From NCBI RefSeq assembly GCF_008253865.1, contig NZ_CP042331.1, positions 5,855,501-5,919,500 on the forward strand: 64,000 bases of DNA, in the 5' to 3' direction. Shown here in pieces: positions 45,716 through 54,277 of this stretch; position 1 is the stretch's first letter; the number at the start of each line of letters is the position of its first letter. The notes under the pieces were generated by a model. The model saw nothing but the letters and a program-made list of their open reading frames with translations, made no database searches and was not told the DNA's origin. The position numbers and the translations under genes were made by a program. This stretch comes from Bosea sp. F3-2 (GTDB taxonomy: Bacteria; Pseudomonadota; Alphaproteobacteria; Rhizobiales; Beijerinckiaceae).

Positions 45716-45763
45716 GGCATGGATCCCGGATCGGCGCGGCTTTCGCCGCTTGTCCGGGATGAC
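45716..45763. repeat. Half unit of the GTCATCCCGG repeat
   Basis: Single arm GGCATGGATCCCGGATC...GTCCGGGATGAC without its partner, immediately following the nested repeat block. Confidence 0.7.
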
Positions 45764-45788
45764 GACATCTTTCCGGAAACCCCGAGCA

Positions 45789-45858
45789 TGCTCCATCCCT
45801 TTGTTTGATCGCATTTTCTTCAGGCGAACCGGTATCCACTTCGCTCGAAAATGCTCTA
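45789..45858. repeat. Repeat ending TCGAAAATGCTCT
   Basis: Element with AGCATGCTCC at one end and ATGCTCT at the other, and a central GAACCGGTATCCACTTCG that resembles a repeat type common in rhizobial intergenic DNA. Lies 10 nt before gtrA. Confidence 0.55.
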
Positions 45859-45868
45859 GGAAGCGCGG

Positions 45869-46273
45869 ATGCCGTTTCGCCGCTATCCGCGCCAATTCCG
45901 CCAGCTCATGGCCTATGTCGTCGCCGGCGGGCTGACCGCGGTCGCGCATTACGGCGTGCTGATCGGGCTGGTCGAACTCGGCCGGATCGACCCCGTTCCG
46001 GCGACGCTCGCCGGCTTCGTCGTCGGCGCGCTGGTTTCCTATACGCTGAACCGCTGGATGACTTTCGACGCCACGCGCACCCATGCGCAAGCGGGATGGC
46101 GCTTTGCCCTGATCGCGGCCGGCGGCTTCGTGCTCACCGGCATCCTGATGCATCTCTTCGTAACGCGCGCAGGCTTGCCCTATCTGCCGATGCAGATCGT
46201 GACGACGGGGGTGGTGATGGTGTTCTCGTTCCTCGGCCACAAGTTCTTCAGCTTCGCCGACCGGGCGGCGTGA
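45869..46273 (+). CDS. GtrA family membrane protein
   Basis: 134 residues, four transmembrane helices. Q-L-M-A-Y-V-V-A-G-G-L-T-A-V-A-H-Y and the C-terminal F-L-G-H-K-F-F-S-F are typical of GtrA proteins, which are thought to flip polyprenol-linked sugars for surface glycan modification. No glycosyltransferase partner is nearby, so its pathway is unknown. Confidence 0.88.
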   Translation: MPFRRYPRQFRQLMAYVVAGGLTAVAHYGVLIGLVELGRIDPVPATLAGFVVGALVSYTLNRWMTFDATRTHAQAGWRFALIAAGGFVLTGILMHLFVTRAGLPYLPMQIVTTGVVMVFSFLGHKFFSFADRAA

Positions 46274-46297
46274 AGCTGCCGCCCGCAGGGGTTTGCC

Positions 46298-46768
46298 TTA
46301 CTGCGGCGGGGCGACGGTCAGCGTGAGCTGGCGGCGGCCGATGCGGCCTTCCTTGTCGGTCGCCTCGATCTCGATGACGTGGTTTCCGCTCGGGACGATG
46401 ACCGAGGGCGCGTCGATTCCGGCCGGCGTGATGAAGGGCTTGATGCGCTCGGTGATGTCGACCGGAGGCTGACGGCGGTAGAAGACGCGCACGGTTGCCG
46501 GATCGATCGGCACGCCATTGCTCGGCATGAAGCGAACGGCAAGGCGGAAGGGCTTGCCATCGATGCCCTTGTCCGGCGTCGTCAGGGTGTCGATGCCCGG
46601 GCCGCGAGTGAGGTTGCGCGTGCTGGCCGCGGTCTTGGCCGTCGTCGGAAGGTCGGCCTCCTCGCGGGTGATGAGTTGGACGGGGTCGGCGGCGTGCGCC
46701 GCCGTCAACATCGCGGCCGTGGCGAGAACAACACGCAGAATGTGCGGGATGAGCACAGTCTTCATCAT
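46298..46768 (-). CDS. Exported protein of unknown function with C-terminal beta domain
   Basis: 156 residues. Signal peptide (to A-A-H-A-A), a variable central part, and an Ig-like or adhesin-like beta segment near the end: V-I-V-P-S-G-N-H-V-I-E-I-E-A-T-D-K-E-G-R-I-G-R-R-Q-L-T-L. The gene starts 5 nt after the stop of the zinc-ribbon membrane protein gene, so the two form an operon. No family recognised. Confidence 0.72.
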   Translation of the reverse strand: MMKTVLIPHILRVVLATAAMLTAAHAADPVQLITREEADLPTTAKTAASTRNLTRGPGIDTLTTPDKGIDGKPFRLAVRFMPSNGVPIDPATVRVFYRRQPPVDITERIKPFITPAGIDAPSVIVPSGNHVIEIEATDKEGRIGRRQLTLTVAPPQ

Positions 46769-46773
46769 CGTCC

Positions 46774-47568
46774 TTATTTCACTCCCAAGATTCCGGCGAT
46801 CAGGCCGGTGATGGCAGAAATGATCGTACCGACCAGCAGGATGGTGGTCTCGATGGTCTTCAGCGTTTCCATCGGCACCTTGCCATGCACGGCCAGCAGC
46901 CCCTTTCGCAGTTCCGGCAGCGAGACGAGGCCCCGCGCGGCAAGCGCAGCCTGCGTCACGCGCAGCAACATCCCCGAGAACATGGAGGCGCCGATGCTCA
47001 GCGCGTAGAACGAGGTCTCGCGCCAGGCTGCCGGGCCCTGCGGAAGGAGCGGTATGTTGTCGTGCCAGCTCAGCAACGCGTTCATGGTCACGACAGAAAA
47101 AATCGCGAAGGCGATGGCGATGGCGATGTCGAAGGCGATCAGCCGCGGGCGAAGCCCGAAATAGAGCATGCCGGTGACGAAAGGGATCGCAATCGAGGCG
47201 AGGCGCAGCACCCAGAGCGGCAGGTCGAACCAGAGCACGATCGCGCAATAGGCCAGCAGCAGCAAAGTCAGGCCGAACGGCAACACCCAGTAGCGGCGGC
47301 GCGCGACGGGCAGGGCGATCGGCGGGGCAGGCTCCGGCGCATCTGCGGGCTCGGATGCCGCGGATGCTGCGGCCGCGACTGGTCTGGCCGCGAGCGCGGC
47401 ACGGTCCTCTTCGGCACGCTTCTCGAAGGCCCCGAGCCGCTCCTCGAGCGCACCGAGACGACGCAGCAGGGGAAGGACAGGCGTCAGGTCGCGCCCGCAG
47501 CAACGACAGGACAGCACGCCTGCATTGAGCGCAGCATCGCAATAGGGACAGTTGAACTGGTCCTGCAC
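46774..47568 (-). CDS. Zinc-ribbon multi-pass membrane protein
   Basis: About 264 residues. N-terminal zinc ribbon C-P-Y-C...C-R-C-C (about 7-25), a helical Leu/Glu-rich segment (R-R-L-G-A-L-E-E-R-L-G-A-F-E-K-R, likely coiled coil), an Ala/Pro linker, then about four to five transmembrane helices. Function unknown. GTG at 47568 is preferred (GAGAG upstream); TTG at 47592 would add eight residues. Co-directional with the small exported protein at 46298. Confidence 0.75.
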   Translation of the reverse strand: MQDQFNCPYCDAALNAGVLSCRCCGRDLTPVLPLLRRLGALEERLGAFEKRAEEDRAALAARPVAAAASAASEPADAPEPAPPIALPVARRRYWVLPFGLTLLLLAYCAIVLWFDLPLWVLRLASIAIPFVTGMLYFGLRPRLIAFDIAIAIAFAIFSVVTMNALLSWHDNIPLLPQGPAAWRETSFYALSIGASMFSGMLLRVTQAALAARGLVSLPELRKGLLAVHGKVPMETLKTIETTILLVGTIISAITGLIAGILGVK

Positions 47569-47704
47569 GGAGCTCTCACGCCTTTGGGGCAAGCCGCGCT
47601 CAGAGCCATGTTTGCCCTGTCAGATCAAGATGTCTGGCGACTTACAGCTACGGAACTTTAGTATTAGTCGTGGCGGGGATCCGGGAGACGCGCCGCCTCG
47701 CCGG

Positions 47705-48397
47705 TTAGTTCGGCTTGGCCGCCTTGAAGGTCATTCGGTGCGGGTTGTGGCCGAAATTGGTGGGCCGCTGCAGATCGACGAAGCCGGCCTCGCTGATCAG
47801 TTCCGAGATGGCCTCGGATGTGTAGGTCGACAGCCCGTATTGGGCTCTCAGCTTGCGATAGTCCGAAAAGGCTGTGCGGACGAGGCCGGCGAGCGCCGCC
47901 GTCAGGAAGCCGCCGCGCCAGGCGAAGGCGAGAAGCTGCGAGGCATCTGTGAGCGGGCTGACATTCGGCGGGATCACGTCCGCGATCACCAGCTTGCCGT
48001 CGGGCTTGAGCTTGCCCCGCCAAGTCTCCAGCAATGCCTTCAGCTCGTCACGGGAGAGATACTGGACCAGCGAATTGGCGACGACGAGGTCGAGCGAGGC
48101 CTCCGGCAGGGCCTCGACCTCTTCGGGGGAGACGACCGTGATGTTGTCCTTGCGGCCGAATTGAGCGCGCAGCTTCTCGCGCACGTTGGGCGCAGCTTCG
48201 CAGAGAAGGAGCCTGCCGCAGGACGAGGCGACGCGCGCGGCGTCGAGCGCTTCGCCGCAGCCATGGTCGAGCACGACGGCGTCCGCAGCGGGAATATGTG
48301 CCATCAAGTCGCTAGCGATGGCGCGGTAATGCAGCGCCTTGTGGCGCGGCGAGACGTAGATGGAATGTTCGCCGTTCCAGAAATCGCGCCAGGACAT
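47705..48397 (-). CDS. Class I SAM-dependent methyltransferase
   Basis: 230 residues with V-L-D-H-G-C-G-E-A-L-D-A near residue 42, an acidic partner L-C-E-A-A-P-N and A-N-S-L-V-Q-Y-L as post-I/motif IV. The N-terminal W-N-G-E-H-S-I-Y-V-S-P-R-H-K-A-L-H-Y resembles a methyltransferase family often found with lipid or polyketide genes; substrate not assigned. The cfa gene lies further along and is divergently transcribed. Confidence 0.82.
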   Translation of the reverse strand: MSWRDFWNGEHSIYVSPRHKALHYRAIASDLMAHIPAADAVVLDHGCGEALDAARVASSCGRLLLCEAAPNVREKLRAQFGRKDNITVVSPEEVEALPEASLDLVVANSLVQYLSRDELKALLETWRGKLKPDGKLVIADVIPPNVSPLTDASQLLAFAWRGGFLTAALAGLVRTAFSDYRKLRAQYGLSTYTSEAISELISEAGFVDLQRPTNFGHNPHRMTFKAAKPN

Positions 48398-48444
48398 GGG
48401 CAGTTTCGATCCTCGGGGGCCGCTCGCGACCGTTGCCCGATGAC

Positions 48445-48548
48445 TAGAGCATCGGACCGAAAAGTGGAATCCACTTTTCGGGCAAATCCGATGCTACAGC
48501 AAAGAGATAGATCGCCACTTTGCGTCCGAAAGGACGCATGGCGATCTA
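48445..48548. repeat. Palindromic repeat, GACCGAAAAGTGG family, copy 5
   Basis: AGCATCGGACCG start and GGCGATCTAG end; sits in the divergent gap between the methyltransferase and cfa genes, so may include or displace promoter DNA. Confidence 0.85.
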
Positions 48549-48656
48549 GACGCAAGCGGTGGGGCTCCGCAACAGCCGGGGTTCCGGGATGCCGCGGTTT
48601 CCGCTTAAGTCACGAGCGCGTCCGCGACTCAGGGGCGCTCGGGACGGGGGATACCG

Positions 48657-49910
48657 ATGCTGCTGCTGCCGCGATTGCTCAAGGGATTCGTCCGGCAGGG
48701 ACGCCTCACCGTCATAACGCCGGACGGCAAGCGCCATGTCTTCGGTCCGGGACCGGCAGAGATGCTGTTCGCCGGCGTCACCAAGACTGCGCCTTCGGTC
48801 ACCGTTCGCTTCCATGACGACCGCATCGAGCGCGAACTCTTCCTCAATCCCGAGCTCGCTTTGGCCGAGGGCTACATGGATGGCCGGATCGACTTCGAGG
48901 AAGGCACGATCCACGACCTGCTGACGCTGTTCTGGCTGCAGCGCAAGGAACTGCGCAAGCATCCGCTGCAGAAGGCGATCCGGCAGGTGCGCTTCCGTAT
49001 CCGGCGCTGGCGCATGCACAACCCGCTCGGCCTCGCCGGCAAGAAGGTCAAACATCACTACGACATCCCGACCGATTTCTACCGGCTCTGGCTCGACGAG
49101 ACGATGACCTACTCCTGCGGGTATTGGAGCTCTCCGGACATAGGACTGGAAGCCTCGCAGAAGGCCAAGCTCCGGCACATCGCTGCCAAGCTCAAGATCG
49201 AGCCGGGCATGCGGGTGCTCGACATCGGTTCGGGCTGGGGGGAGCTTGCGATCTATCTGGCCAAGGCCTGCGGGGCGAAGGTGACCGGCCTCAACGTCTC
49301 GCCCGACCAGATGGCGGCGGCCTCGAGGCGCGCCGAGGCGGCGGGTGTCGGCGATGCCGTGACCTTCATCAACAAGGATTATCGCGAGCTCACCGGCACC
49401 TTCGACCGCATCGTCTCGGTCGGCATGATGGAACATGTCGGCGTCGCGCATTACGGCGAGTATTTCGAGCGGATCCGCGACCTGCTGACGCCGGACGGGA
49501 TCGCGCTCGTCCACTGCATCGGCCGCGCCGGCCCGCCCGGTTTCACCGGGCCGTTCTTCGAGAAGTACATCTTCCCAGGCGGCTATGCGCCGGCGCTGTC
49601 GGAGGTGTTCGCGGCGGTGGAGCAGACCGGGCTCTGGTCCTCGGACTGCGAGTTCTGGCGGCGGCACTACCACTGGACGCTGGAAGCCTGGCGCGAGCGC
49701 TTCATGGCCAGTCGCGAGGAGGTGGTTGCGATGATGGGCGAGCGCTTCGCGCGGATGTGGGAGTTCTATCTCTGCGCCTGCTCGATCTCCTTCGATATCG
49801 GCGGCGACATGGTGTTCCAGCTCTTGCTGGGGCCGCACAAGAGCGCCGTCCCGATCATCCGCGACTACATCGCCGATGACGAGAAGGCGCTGGCGGCGCG
49901 GGGATTTTAG
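48657..49910 (+). CDS. cfa: Cyclopropane-fatty-acyl-phospholipid synthase
   Basis: 417 residues. Adds a methylene bridge to unsaturated acyl chains in membrane phospholipids using SAM. H-H-Y-D-I-P-T-D-F-Y near residue 130, T-Y-S-C-G-Y-W near 151, SAM motif V-L-D-I-G-S-G-W-G near 187, and the C-terminal Y-L-C-A-C-S-I-S-F catalytic Cys region. Start at 48657 has GGGGGATA upstream. Slightly longer than average, with an N-terminal helical part. Confidence 0.93.
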   Translation: MLLLPRLLKGFVRQGRLTVITPDGKRHVFGPGPAEMLFAGVTKTAPSVTVRFHDDRIERELFLNPELALAEGYMDGRIDFEEGTIHDLLTLFWLQRKELRKHPLQKAIRQVRFRIRRWRMHNPLGLAGKKVKHHYDIPTDFYRLWLDETMTYSCGYWSSPDIGLEASQKAKLRHIAAKLKIEPGMRVLDIGSGWGELAIYLAKACGAKVTGLNVSPDQMAAASRRAEAAGVGDAVTFINKDYRELTGTFDRIVSVGMMEHVGVAHYGEYFERIRDLLTPDGIALVHCIGRAGPPGFTGPFFEKYIFPGGYAPALSEVFAAVEQTGLWSSDCEFWRRHYHWTLEAWRERFMASREEVVAMMGERFARMWEFYLCACSISFDIGGDMVFQLLLGPHKSAVPIIRDYIADDEKALAARGF

Positions 49911-49957
49911 GCTGCTCTGCCGCAGCCGCGTTTGCTCGGCGTTTCCACACGCGAAAC

Positions 49958-50060
49958 GTCATCCCGGACAAGCCGCGAAGCGGCGCCGATCCGGGATCCA
50001 TCGTAGAGCGCAGAGCCCTGCGATGGATCCCGGGTCTGCGCTGCGCTTGCCCGGGATGAC
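49958..50060. repeat. Palindromic repeat, GTCATCCCGG variant
   Basis: 103-bp copy between the convergent cfa and DMT exporter genes, inner arms GGGATCCATC/GATGGATCCC. Confidence 0.85.
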
Positions 50061-50086
50061 GGAGGCGTTTCGAGCGCCGATCGGGT

Positions 50087-50992
50087 TCAGCGCTTCAGGT
50101 TGACGATCACCACACCGGCGAGCGCCATGGCGCCGCCGATCAGGCCGAAGACCGTCGGGACTTCGCCGAGCCAGAGGAAGCCGATCAGCATCGCCATCGG
50201 CGGCACGGCGTACTGGAAGTTCGCGGCACGCGCGGCCGGGAGACGCGAGAGGGTGATGGCCCAGGTGCCGTAGGCGATCAGGCTCGGCACGACGGCGAGA
50301 TAGACCACCGACCAGAAGGAGACGGCCGGAGCAGCTTGAGCCTGCGCGATCGCTCCCGGCAGGAAGGGCAGCAGCACGAAGCCGCCGATCGCCTGGTTCC
50401 AGGCCGCGACATGCAGCGGCTTGTAGCGGGCGAAGAGCGGCTTCTGCACCACCGTGGTGATGGCGTTGCAGAAGGCGGCGCCGAGGATCAGCAGCACGCT
50501 CATGCCGATCTCGACATCGAGCCCCTTGCCGAGCGCGATCACGCCGATGCCGGCGAAGGACAGCGCGGTGCCGAGCCACGCGGTCAGGCTGAAGCGCTCG
50601 CCCAGGGTCATCATGGCGAGAACGGCGGTCATGATCGGGTTGGTGTTGATGATGAAGGCTGCGGGCCCGGCCGGCACGACGCGCTGGCCGAAATTCAGCA
50701 GCAGCGCATAGCCCGCGATGAAGATCACGCCGCCGACGAGGAAGCGCCAGATATCGCCGAACTCGGGCAGCTTTGCCCTTGTCAGGATGAGGAAGAGCGC
50801 GGCCGGGCCGCCGGCTAATGCGAAACGCAGCGCCGCCATCTCGGCCGGGCCGAAGCCGGCGAGACCGGCGCGGATCGCCGGGAAGGACGAAGCCCAGGCC
50901 ATGACCGTGAAGGTCACGGTGAAGACCAGCGTCGGGTCGAGGCGCTGGCTGCCGGAGGCGAGGGCGGGAGAGGCGCAGCTTGAGGAGGACAT
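50087..50992 (-). CDS. DMT family exporter (EamA)
   Basis: 301 residues, ten transmembrane helices in two EamA repeats: F-P-A-I-R-A-G-L-A-G-F-G-P-A-E-M-A-A-L-R-F and Y-A-V-P-P-M-A-M-L-I-G-F-L-W-L-G-E-V-P. ATG at 50992 (M-S-S-S-S-C) follows a GGAGGA-type site on the minus strand. Divergent from the LysR gene at 51084, which probably controls it. Substrate unknown. Confidence 0.88.
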   Translation of the reverse strand: MSSSSCASPALASGSQRLDPTLVFTVTFTVMAWASSFPAIRAGLAGFGPAEMAALRFALAGGPAALFLILTRAKLPEFGDIWRFLVGGVIFIAGYALLLNFGQRVVPAGPAAFIINTNPIMTAVLAMMTLGERFSLTAWLGTALSFAGIGVIALGKGLDVEIGMSVLLILGAAFCNAITTVVQKPLFARYKPLHVAAWNQAIGGFVLLPFLPGAIAQAQAAPAVSFWSVVYLAVVPSLIAYGTWAITLSRLPAARAANFQYAVPPMAMLIGFLWLGEVPTVFGLIGGAMALAGVVIVNLKR

Positions 50993-51072
50993 GATGTCGA
51001 TCCATCGGTGATGAGAAGTTGCTCCCGATAGACGCCTCGGCGAGCTGATTGACAAACGAACAATTCGCGCAT

Positions 51073-51097
51073 GAGCTGTGACGATGGATCACAGCTC
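51073..51097. promoter_or_regulatory. Inverted repeat across the start codon of the LysR gene
   Basis: GAGCTGTGA (51073-51081) and TCACAGCTC (51089-51097) are perfect 9-bp arms; the 7-nt loop CGATGGA holds the ATG at 51084. In DNA it could be a dyad operator; in mRNA a hairpin exposing the start codon in the loop. Confidence 0.6.
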
Positions 51098-52016
51098 GAA
51101 CCTGCCGCCGCTTGATACCTTGCGCGCCTTCGAGGCCGCTGCCCGCACCGGCAGCTTCTCCTCGGCGGCGGAAGCGTTGAACCTGACCCATGGCGCCGTC
51201 AGCCGGCAGATCGCCAAGCTGGAGCATTGGCTGGGCCTGCGCGTTTTCCTGCGTCAGGCGCGCGGCGTCTCGTTGACGCCGGAGGGCCAGCGCTTGCTCC
51301 AGCGCACGCAGGAGGCTTTTGCGCTGATCGCCGACACCTCGGAACGCTGGCGCGAGGCACGGGGCGCCGCGGTCGTGCGGGTCAGCGCGCCGCCTTCGGT
51401 CTGCTCGCTCTGGCTGATGCCGCGGCTTGCGGTGCTGGAGTCCGGCACGCCTTCGCTGCGGATCGTGCTGCAGGTCGAGCATCGCAAGGTCGACTTCGAG
51501 GAGGAAGGCGTCGATCTAGGTATCCGCTGCGGGCGCGGCGGCGCGCCGGATCGGCTCTCGCTCAAGCTGTTCGAGGAATGGTGCTTTCCGATTGCTTCGC
51601 CTGAGATCGCGGTCGCGATCGGGGAGGGAGCGCCGGAGCGTCTGCTCGCCCACCCGCTGATCCATGATTCCGATGCCGCCGGCTGGAAGGCCTGGTTCGC
51701 TGCGCAGGGGCTGGACTATCGTCCGCGGCCGCAGGATCGCCGTTTCGAGGATTACAACCTCGTGCTCGACGCCGCCGCCCACGGCCTCGGCATCGCGCTC
51801 GCCCGTCCACCGCTCGCACGCGAGCAACTGGCGGCAGGGCGGATCGTGCGCGTGGATGCGCGCGAGGCGCTGAACCCGGTGTCCTACTGGCTCGACCGGC
51901 CCCATGGCGCTCTCAGACCTTCGACGGCGGCACTCGCTGAGCGCATTGCGCGGGAAGCCGGAGCCGGGCCGGTTGAGGTTGAGGCGTTCCTCAGCCGAGA
52001 GGCGCGGGCTGCGTGA
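51084..52016 (+). CDS. LysR-type regulator, GcvA-like
   Basis: 310 residues. HTH at about 15-55 (G-S-F-S-S-A-A-E-A-L-N-L-T-H-G-A-V-S-R-Q-I-A-K-L-E), then a periplasmic-binding-like ligand domain with V-D-L-G-I-R-C-G-R-G near 140. GcvA-like members have the T-H-G-A-V-S-R helix. Divergent from the EamA exporter across about 90 nt; probable local activator. ATG 51084 sits in the loop of a 9-bp inverted repeat; GTG at 51078 is an alternative start. Confidence 0.86.
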   Translation: MDHSSNLPPLDTLRAFEAAARTGSFSSAAEALNLTHGAVSRQIAKLEHWLGLRVFLRQARGVSLTPEGQRLLQRTQEAFALIADTSERWREARGAAVVRVSAPPSVCSLWLMPRLAVLESGTPSLRIVLQVEHRKVDFEEEGVDLGIRCGRGGAPDRLSLKLFEEWCFPIASPEIAVAIGEGAPERLLAHPLIHDSDAAGWKAWFAAQGLDYRPRPQDRRFEDYNLVLDAAAHGLGIALARPPLAREQLAAGRIVRVDAREALNPVSYWLDRPHGALRPSTAALAERIAREAGAGPVEVEAFLSREARAA

Positions 52017-52021
52017 TCCAC

Positions 52022-52112
52022 GTCATGCTCGCCCTTGTGGCGAGCATCCACGTTTTGAACACCACCCTTGATGAAGGAAGACGTGGATGGTCGGGACAAG
52101 CCCGACCATGAC
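52022..52112. repeat. Palindromic repeat, GTCATGGTCGGGC family, copy 2 (inverted)
   Basis: Same unit as at 14763-14852 in reverse orientation: starts GTCATGCTCGCCC and ends GGGACAAGCCCGACCATGAC. Lies between convergent genes. Confidence 0.8.
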
Positions 52113-52126
52113 GGCGAGGGCTCTTC

Positions 52127-52552
52127 TCACCGCAAGCTGTGCCGCGGCGCCGCGAACTCCCCGCGCTGGCTGGCGCGTGCCATCTCGAAGCTGTCGGCGA
52201 TGCGCCGTGCCCGGACGATGAAGGCATCCGCAATGCCAGGCGCGCAGATCTCGCGCGCGGTCGCCTCGAACAGGTCGAGCCAGCGGTCGAAATGCTCGGC
52301 CGTCAGCGGCAGGATCAAATGCGGGCGCATCGGCCGGCCGTTGTAGCGGCCGGTGCGCAGCATCACGCCGCTCCAGAAATCGGTGATCTTGCCGATATGC
52401 TCGTCCCAATCCTCGACCGCCGCCGCGAAAACCGGGCCGATCACGTCGTCCCGCCGCGCCCGCTCGTAGAAGGTGCGGACCAGCTCGGCGATCATCGGCT
52501 CGCGCAGGTCAGGGTGGGCGGCGCCCGGATAGATGAGGGGATTGTCGGTCAT
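52127..52552 (-). CDS. Group III truncated haemoglobin
   Basis: 141-residue 2-on-2 globin. Y-E-R-A-R-R-D-D-V-I-G-P-V-F near residue 32, W-D-E-H-I-G-K-I-T-D-F-W-S, and the proximal haem His in P-M-R-P-H-L-I-L-P-L-T-A-E-H-F match trHb group III. Members bind O2 or NO and may aid respiration under low oxygen. ATG 52552 has only a weak ribosome-binding site; an in-frame ATG 27 nt upstream is possible. Confidence 0.9.
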   Translation of the reverse strand: MTDNPLIYPGAAHPDLREPMIAELVRTFYERARRDDVIGPVFAAAVEDWDEHIGKITDFWSGVMLRTGRYNGRPMRPHLILPLTAEHFDRWLDLFEATAREICAPGIADAFIVRARRIADSFEMARASQRGEFAAPRHSLR

Positions 52553-52661
52553 CGTCGCAGGATCGGGAAGTGACGGCATCCGATATGGCGGATGTGAGCC
52601 TGGCTGTGTAGGCCCGCTGTTGTCGCAGCGTTCCGTTGGTTCGATCGCCATCCGTTTTCGG

Positions 52662-52773
52662 TCATCCCGGACGAGCCGCGTTAGCGGCGCCGATCCGGGA
52701 TCCATGCCGGAACCTTCATCGGAGAGGCTCAGGCATGGATCCCGGGTCTTCGCTTCGCTACGCCCGGGATGAC
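52662..52773. repeat. Palindromic repeat, GTCATCCCGG variant
   Basis: 112-bp copy between the globin gene and tyrA, inner arms GGGATCCATGCC/GGCATGGATCCC. Confidence 0.85.
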
Positions 52774-52784
52774 TCGCGCTTTGA

Positions 52785-53612
52785 TCAGATGACCAGGCGC
52801 TGATCATCGGCTGCCGCCATAACGCTACCGGCTGGTTCGATCTGGGCTTGTGGGACATGCCCCTGCTCCAGAAAGAGCCGCATCTCCTCGGCCAGCGCGA
52901 AGAAACGATCCCGCACCGCCTTGGCATGCGGATTGGCGCGCTCGATCGCCATGAAGACGTTTGGTGCGTCGTAGCGGACCATCTCGGTCGCCTGCATCAG
53001 GAGGTCGAAGCTCGCGGTGGTCATCGTCCGGGGCAGCGGCTCCATGCGGATCAGGATCTTGGCGATCAGATGGGTCAGTCCCTGCACCATCGCAACCTCG
53101 CGGTCATGGGCGTCTGCCGTCGTCACGATGACCTTCAGCTTCAGCACATGGCGCAGGAAGGCGGCGATCCGTGGCGTGCTGCTGCCGCGGATCGGGCACA
53201 GCGCGATCTTGAGGCCGGCGAGGCCGTTGCGGGCGCTTTGCGGGCCGAAAAGCGGGTGCGTGCCGATGATCTCGACATCGCTCGGCAAGGCGGCCTCCAT
53301 CGCCCGGGCCGGACCGATCTTGACCGAGCCGACATCGAGCACGATGGCGCCGGTCTTGAGATGCGGGCGCAGCGCCGCGACCGCCTCCGGGATCGCCGGA
53401 ACGGGCACGGCGAGGATCACGAGGTCGCAGGCGGCGACTTCGGCAGTGCTCGCTGGAGCCACTCCCTTGCCCGATGAATCCAGCTCGGCTGGATGCGTGG
53501 GGTCGCAGATGCGCAATGTAAAATGCGGCTGGAGATGGCGGGCCATCAGCCGCCCAAAGGCGCCGAAGCCCATGATGCCGATGGAGGTAACGGTTCTGAT
53601 CCTGGAAGACAT
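52785..53612 (-). CDS. Prephenate dehydrogenase family protein
   Basis: 275 residues. NAD(P)-binding G-I-M-G-F-G-A-F-G-R-L near 13, G-S-V-K near 96 and the catalytic-type G-T-H-P-L-F-G-P-Q-S near 116 with L-T-H near 180 are the TyrA pattern. It would convert prephenate to 4-hydroxyphenylpyruvate in tyrosine synthesis. Hyphomicrobiales usually have another TyrA near hisC, so this copy may act on arogenate or be a paralogue. Its 3' end lies 12 nt from the repeat. Confidence 0.85.
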   Translation of the reverse strand: MSSRIRTVTSIGIMGFGAFGRLMARHLQPHFTLRICDPTHPAELDSSGKGVAPASTAEVAACDLVILAVPVPAIPEAVAALRPHLKTGAIVLDVGSVKIGPARAMEAALPSDVEIIGTHPLFGPQSARNGLAGLKIALCPIRGSSTPRIAAFLRHVLKLKVIVTTADAHDREVAMVQGLTHLIAKILIRMEPLPRTMTTASFDLLMQATEMVRYDAPNVFMAIERANPHAKAVRDRFFALAEEMRLFLEQGHVPQAQIEPAGSVMAAADDQRLVI

Positions 53613-53782
53613 CGCTCTGGTCCGGTGGAAGCCGCGATGTCGGATGAGAGCCTGATTTCAACCGCCAGCGCGGCGGTTGAACATGGGAATGCCACCGCCT
53701 CTATGAGGACGGGGCGTAATAGCTGCGGAAGCTGGCCATCAGGCTGGTCATGACCCGCTTAAAGCGCGCGGGCGCAACGCTG

Positions 53783-54112
53783 TCAATCGAGCGGGGGCGA
53801 ATAGGCGGTCAGCGTCAGCGTGCGGTCCTCGATCGCGCCGACCATGTCGCCATGCTCGTTCTTGGTGAGGCGCTTGATCTCGCTCCATTCCGGATCGGCC
53901 ATGAAGCTCGCCCAGGCCTTCGCCTTCGTCTCGGCATCGGGCCAAGCGAGGATATAGGCGAACTCGGTGCGTCCGGCGCTCGCCGTCTCCCACATCGCCA
54001 CGATCTTGAAGCCGTGGCGGGCCATGATGCGGGCGGCGTGATCGCGGAAGCGGGCATGGAAGGCCGCCTTATTGCGCTCGAAGATCTCGTAGATGCGCAA
54101 CTGGTGGATCAT
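53783..54112 (-). CDS. NIPSNAP family protein
   Basis: 109 residues with the ferredoxin-like NIPSNAP fold: M-I-H-Q-L-R-I-Y-E-I-F at the start, F-H-A-R-F-R-D-H-A-A-R-I-M-A-R-H-G-F, and L-A-W-P-D-A-E-T-K-A-K-A-W. Dabb-like proteins of this type are of unknown bacterial function. Start at 54112 has GGAGG 6 nt upstream. Confidence 0.88.
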   Translation of the reverse strand: MIHQLRIYEIFERNKAAFHARFRDHAARIMARHGFKIVAMWETASAGRTEFAYILAWPDAETKAKAWASFMADPEWSEIKRLTKNEHGDMVGAIEDRTLTLTAYSPPLD

Positions 54113-54138
54113 CGCGGCCTCCATCCTCATCCTGCCGA

Positions 54139-54255
54139 GCCCTCATCCTGAGGAGGCCGCATCGCGGCCGTCTCGAAGGATGATCCGGCGCTCGTCGGAG
54201 CCTCCTGAAGCATCCTTCGAGACGCTAGCTTTCGCTTGCTCCTCAGGATGAGGGC
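54139..54255. repeat. Palindromic repeat, GCCCTCATCCTGAGG type
   Basis: Outer arms GCCCTCATCCTGAGGAG / CTCCTCAGGATGAGGGC, inner GTCTCGAAGGATG / CATCCTTCGAGAC. It lies between the NIPSNAP gene and carA, both on the minus strand, and may end carA transcription. Confidence 0.85.
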
Positions 54256-54277
54256 TGGCGCACGCCGTTAGCGGCTG

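Noticed and set aside
45303..45868. CRISPR-like repeated DNA
   Set aside because: Repeats are palindromic and nested, not evenly spaced direct repeats; no cas genes anywhere in the window.
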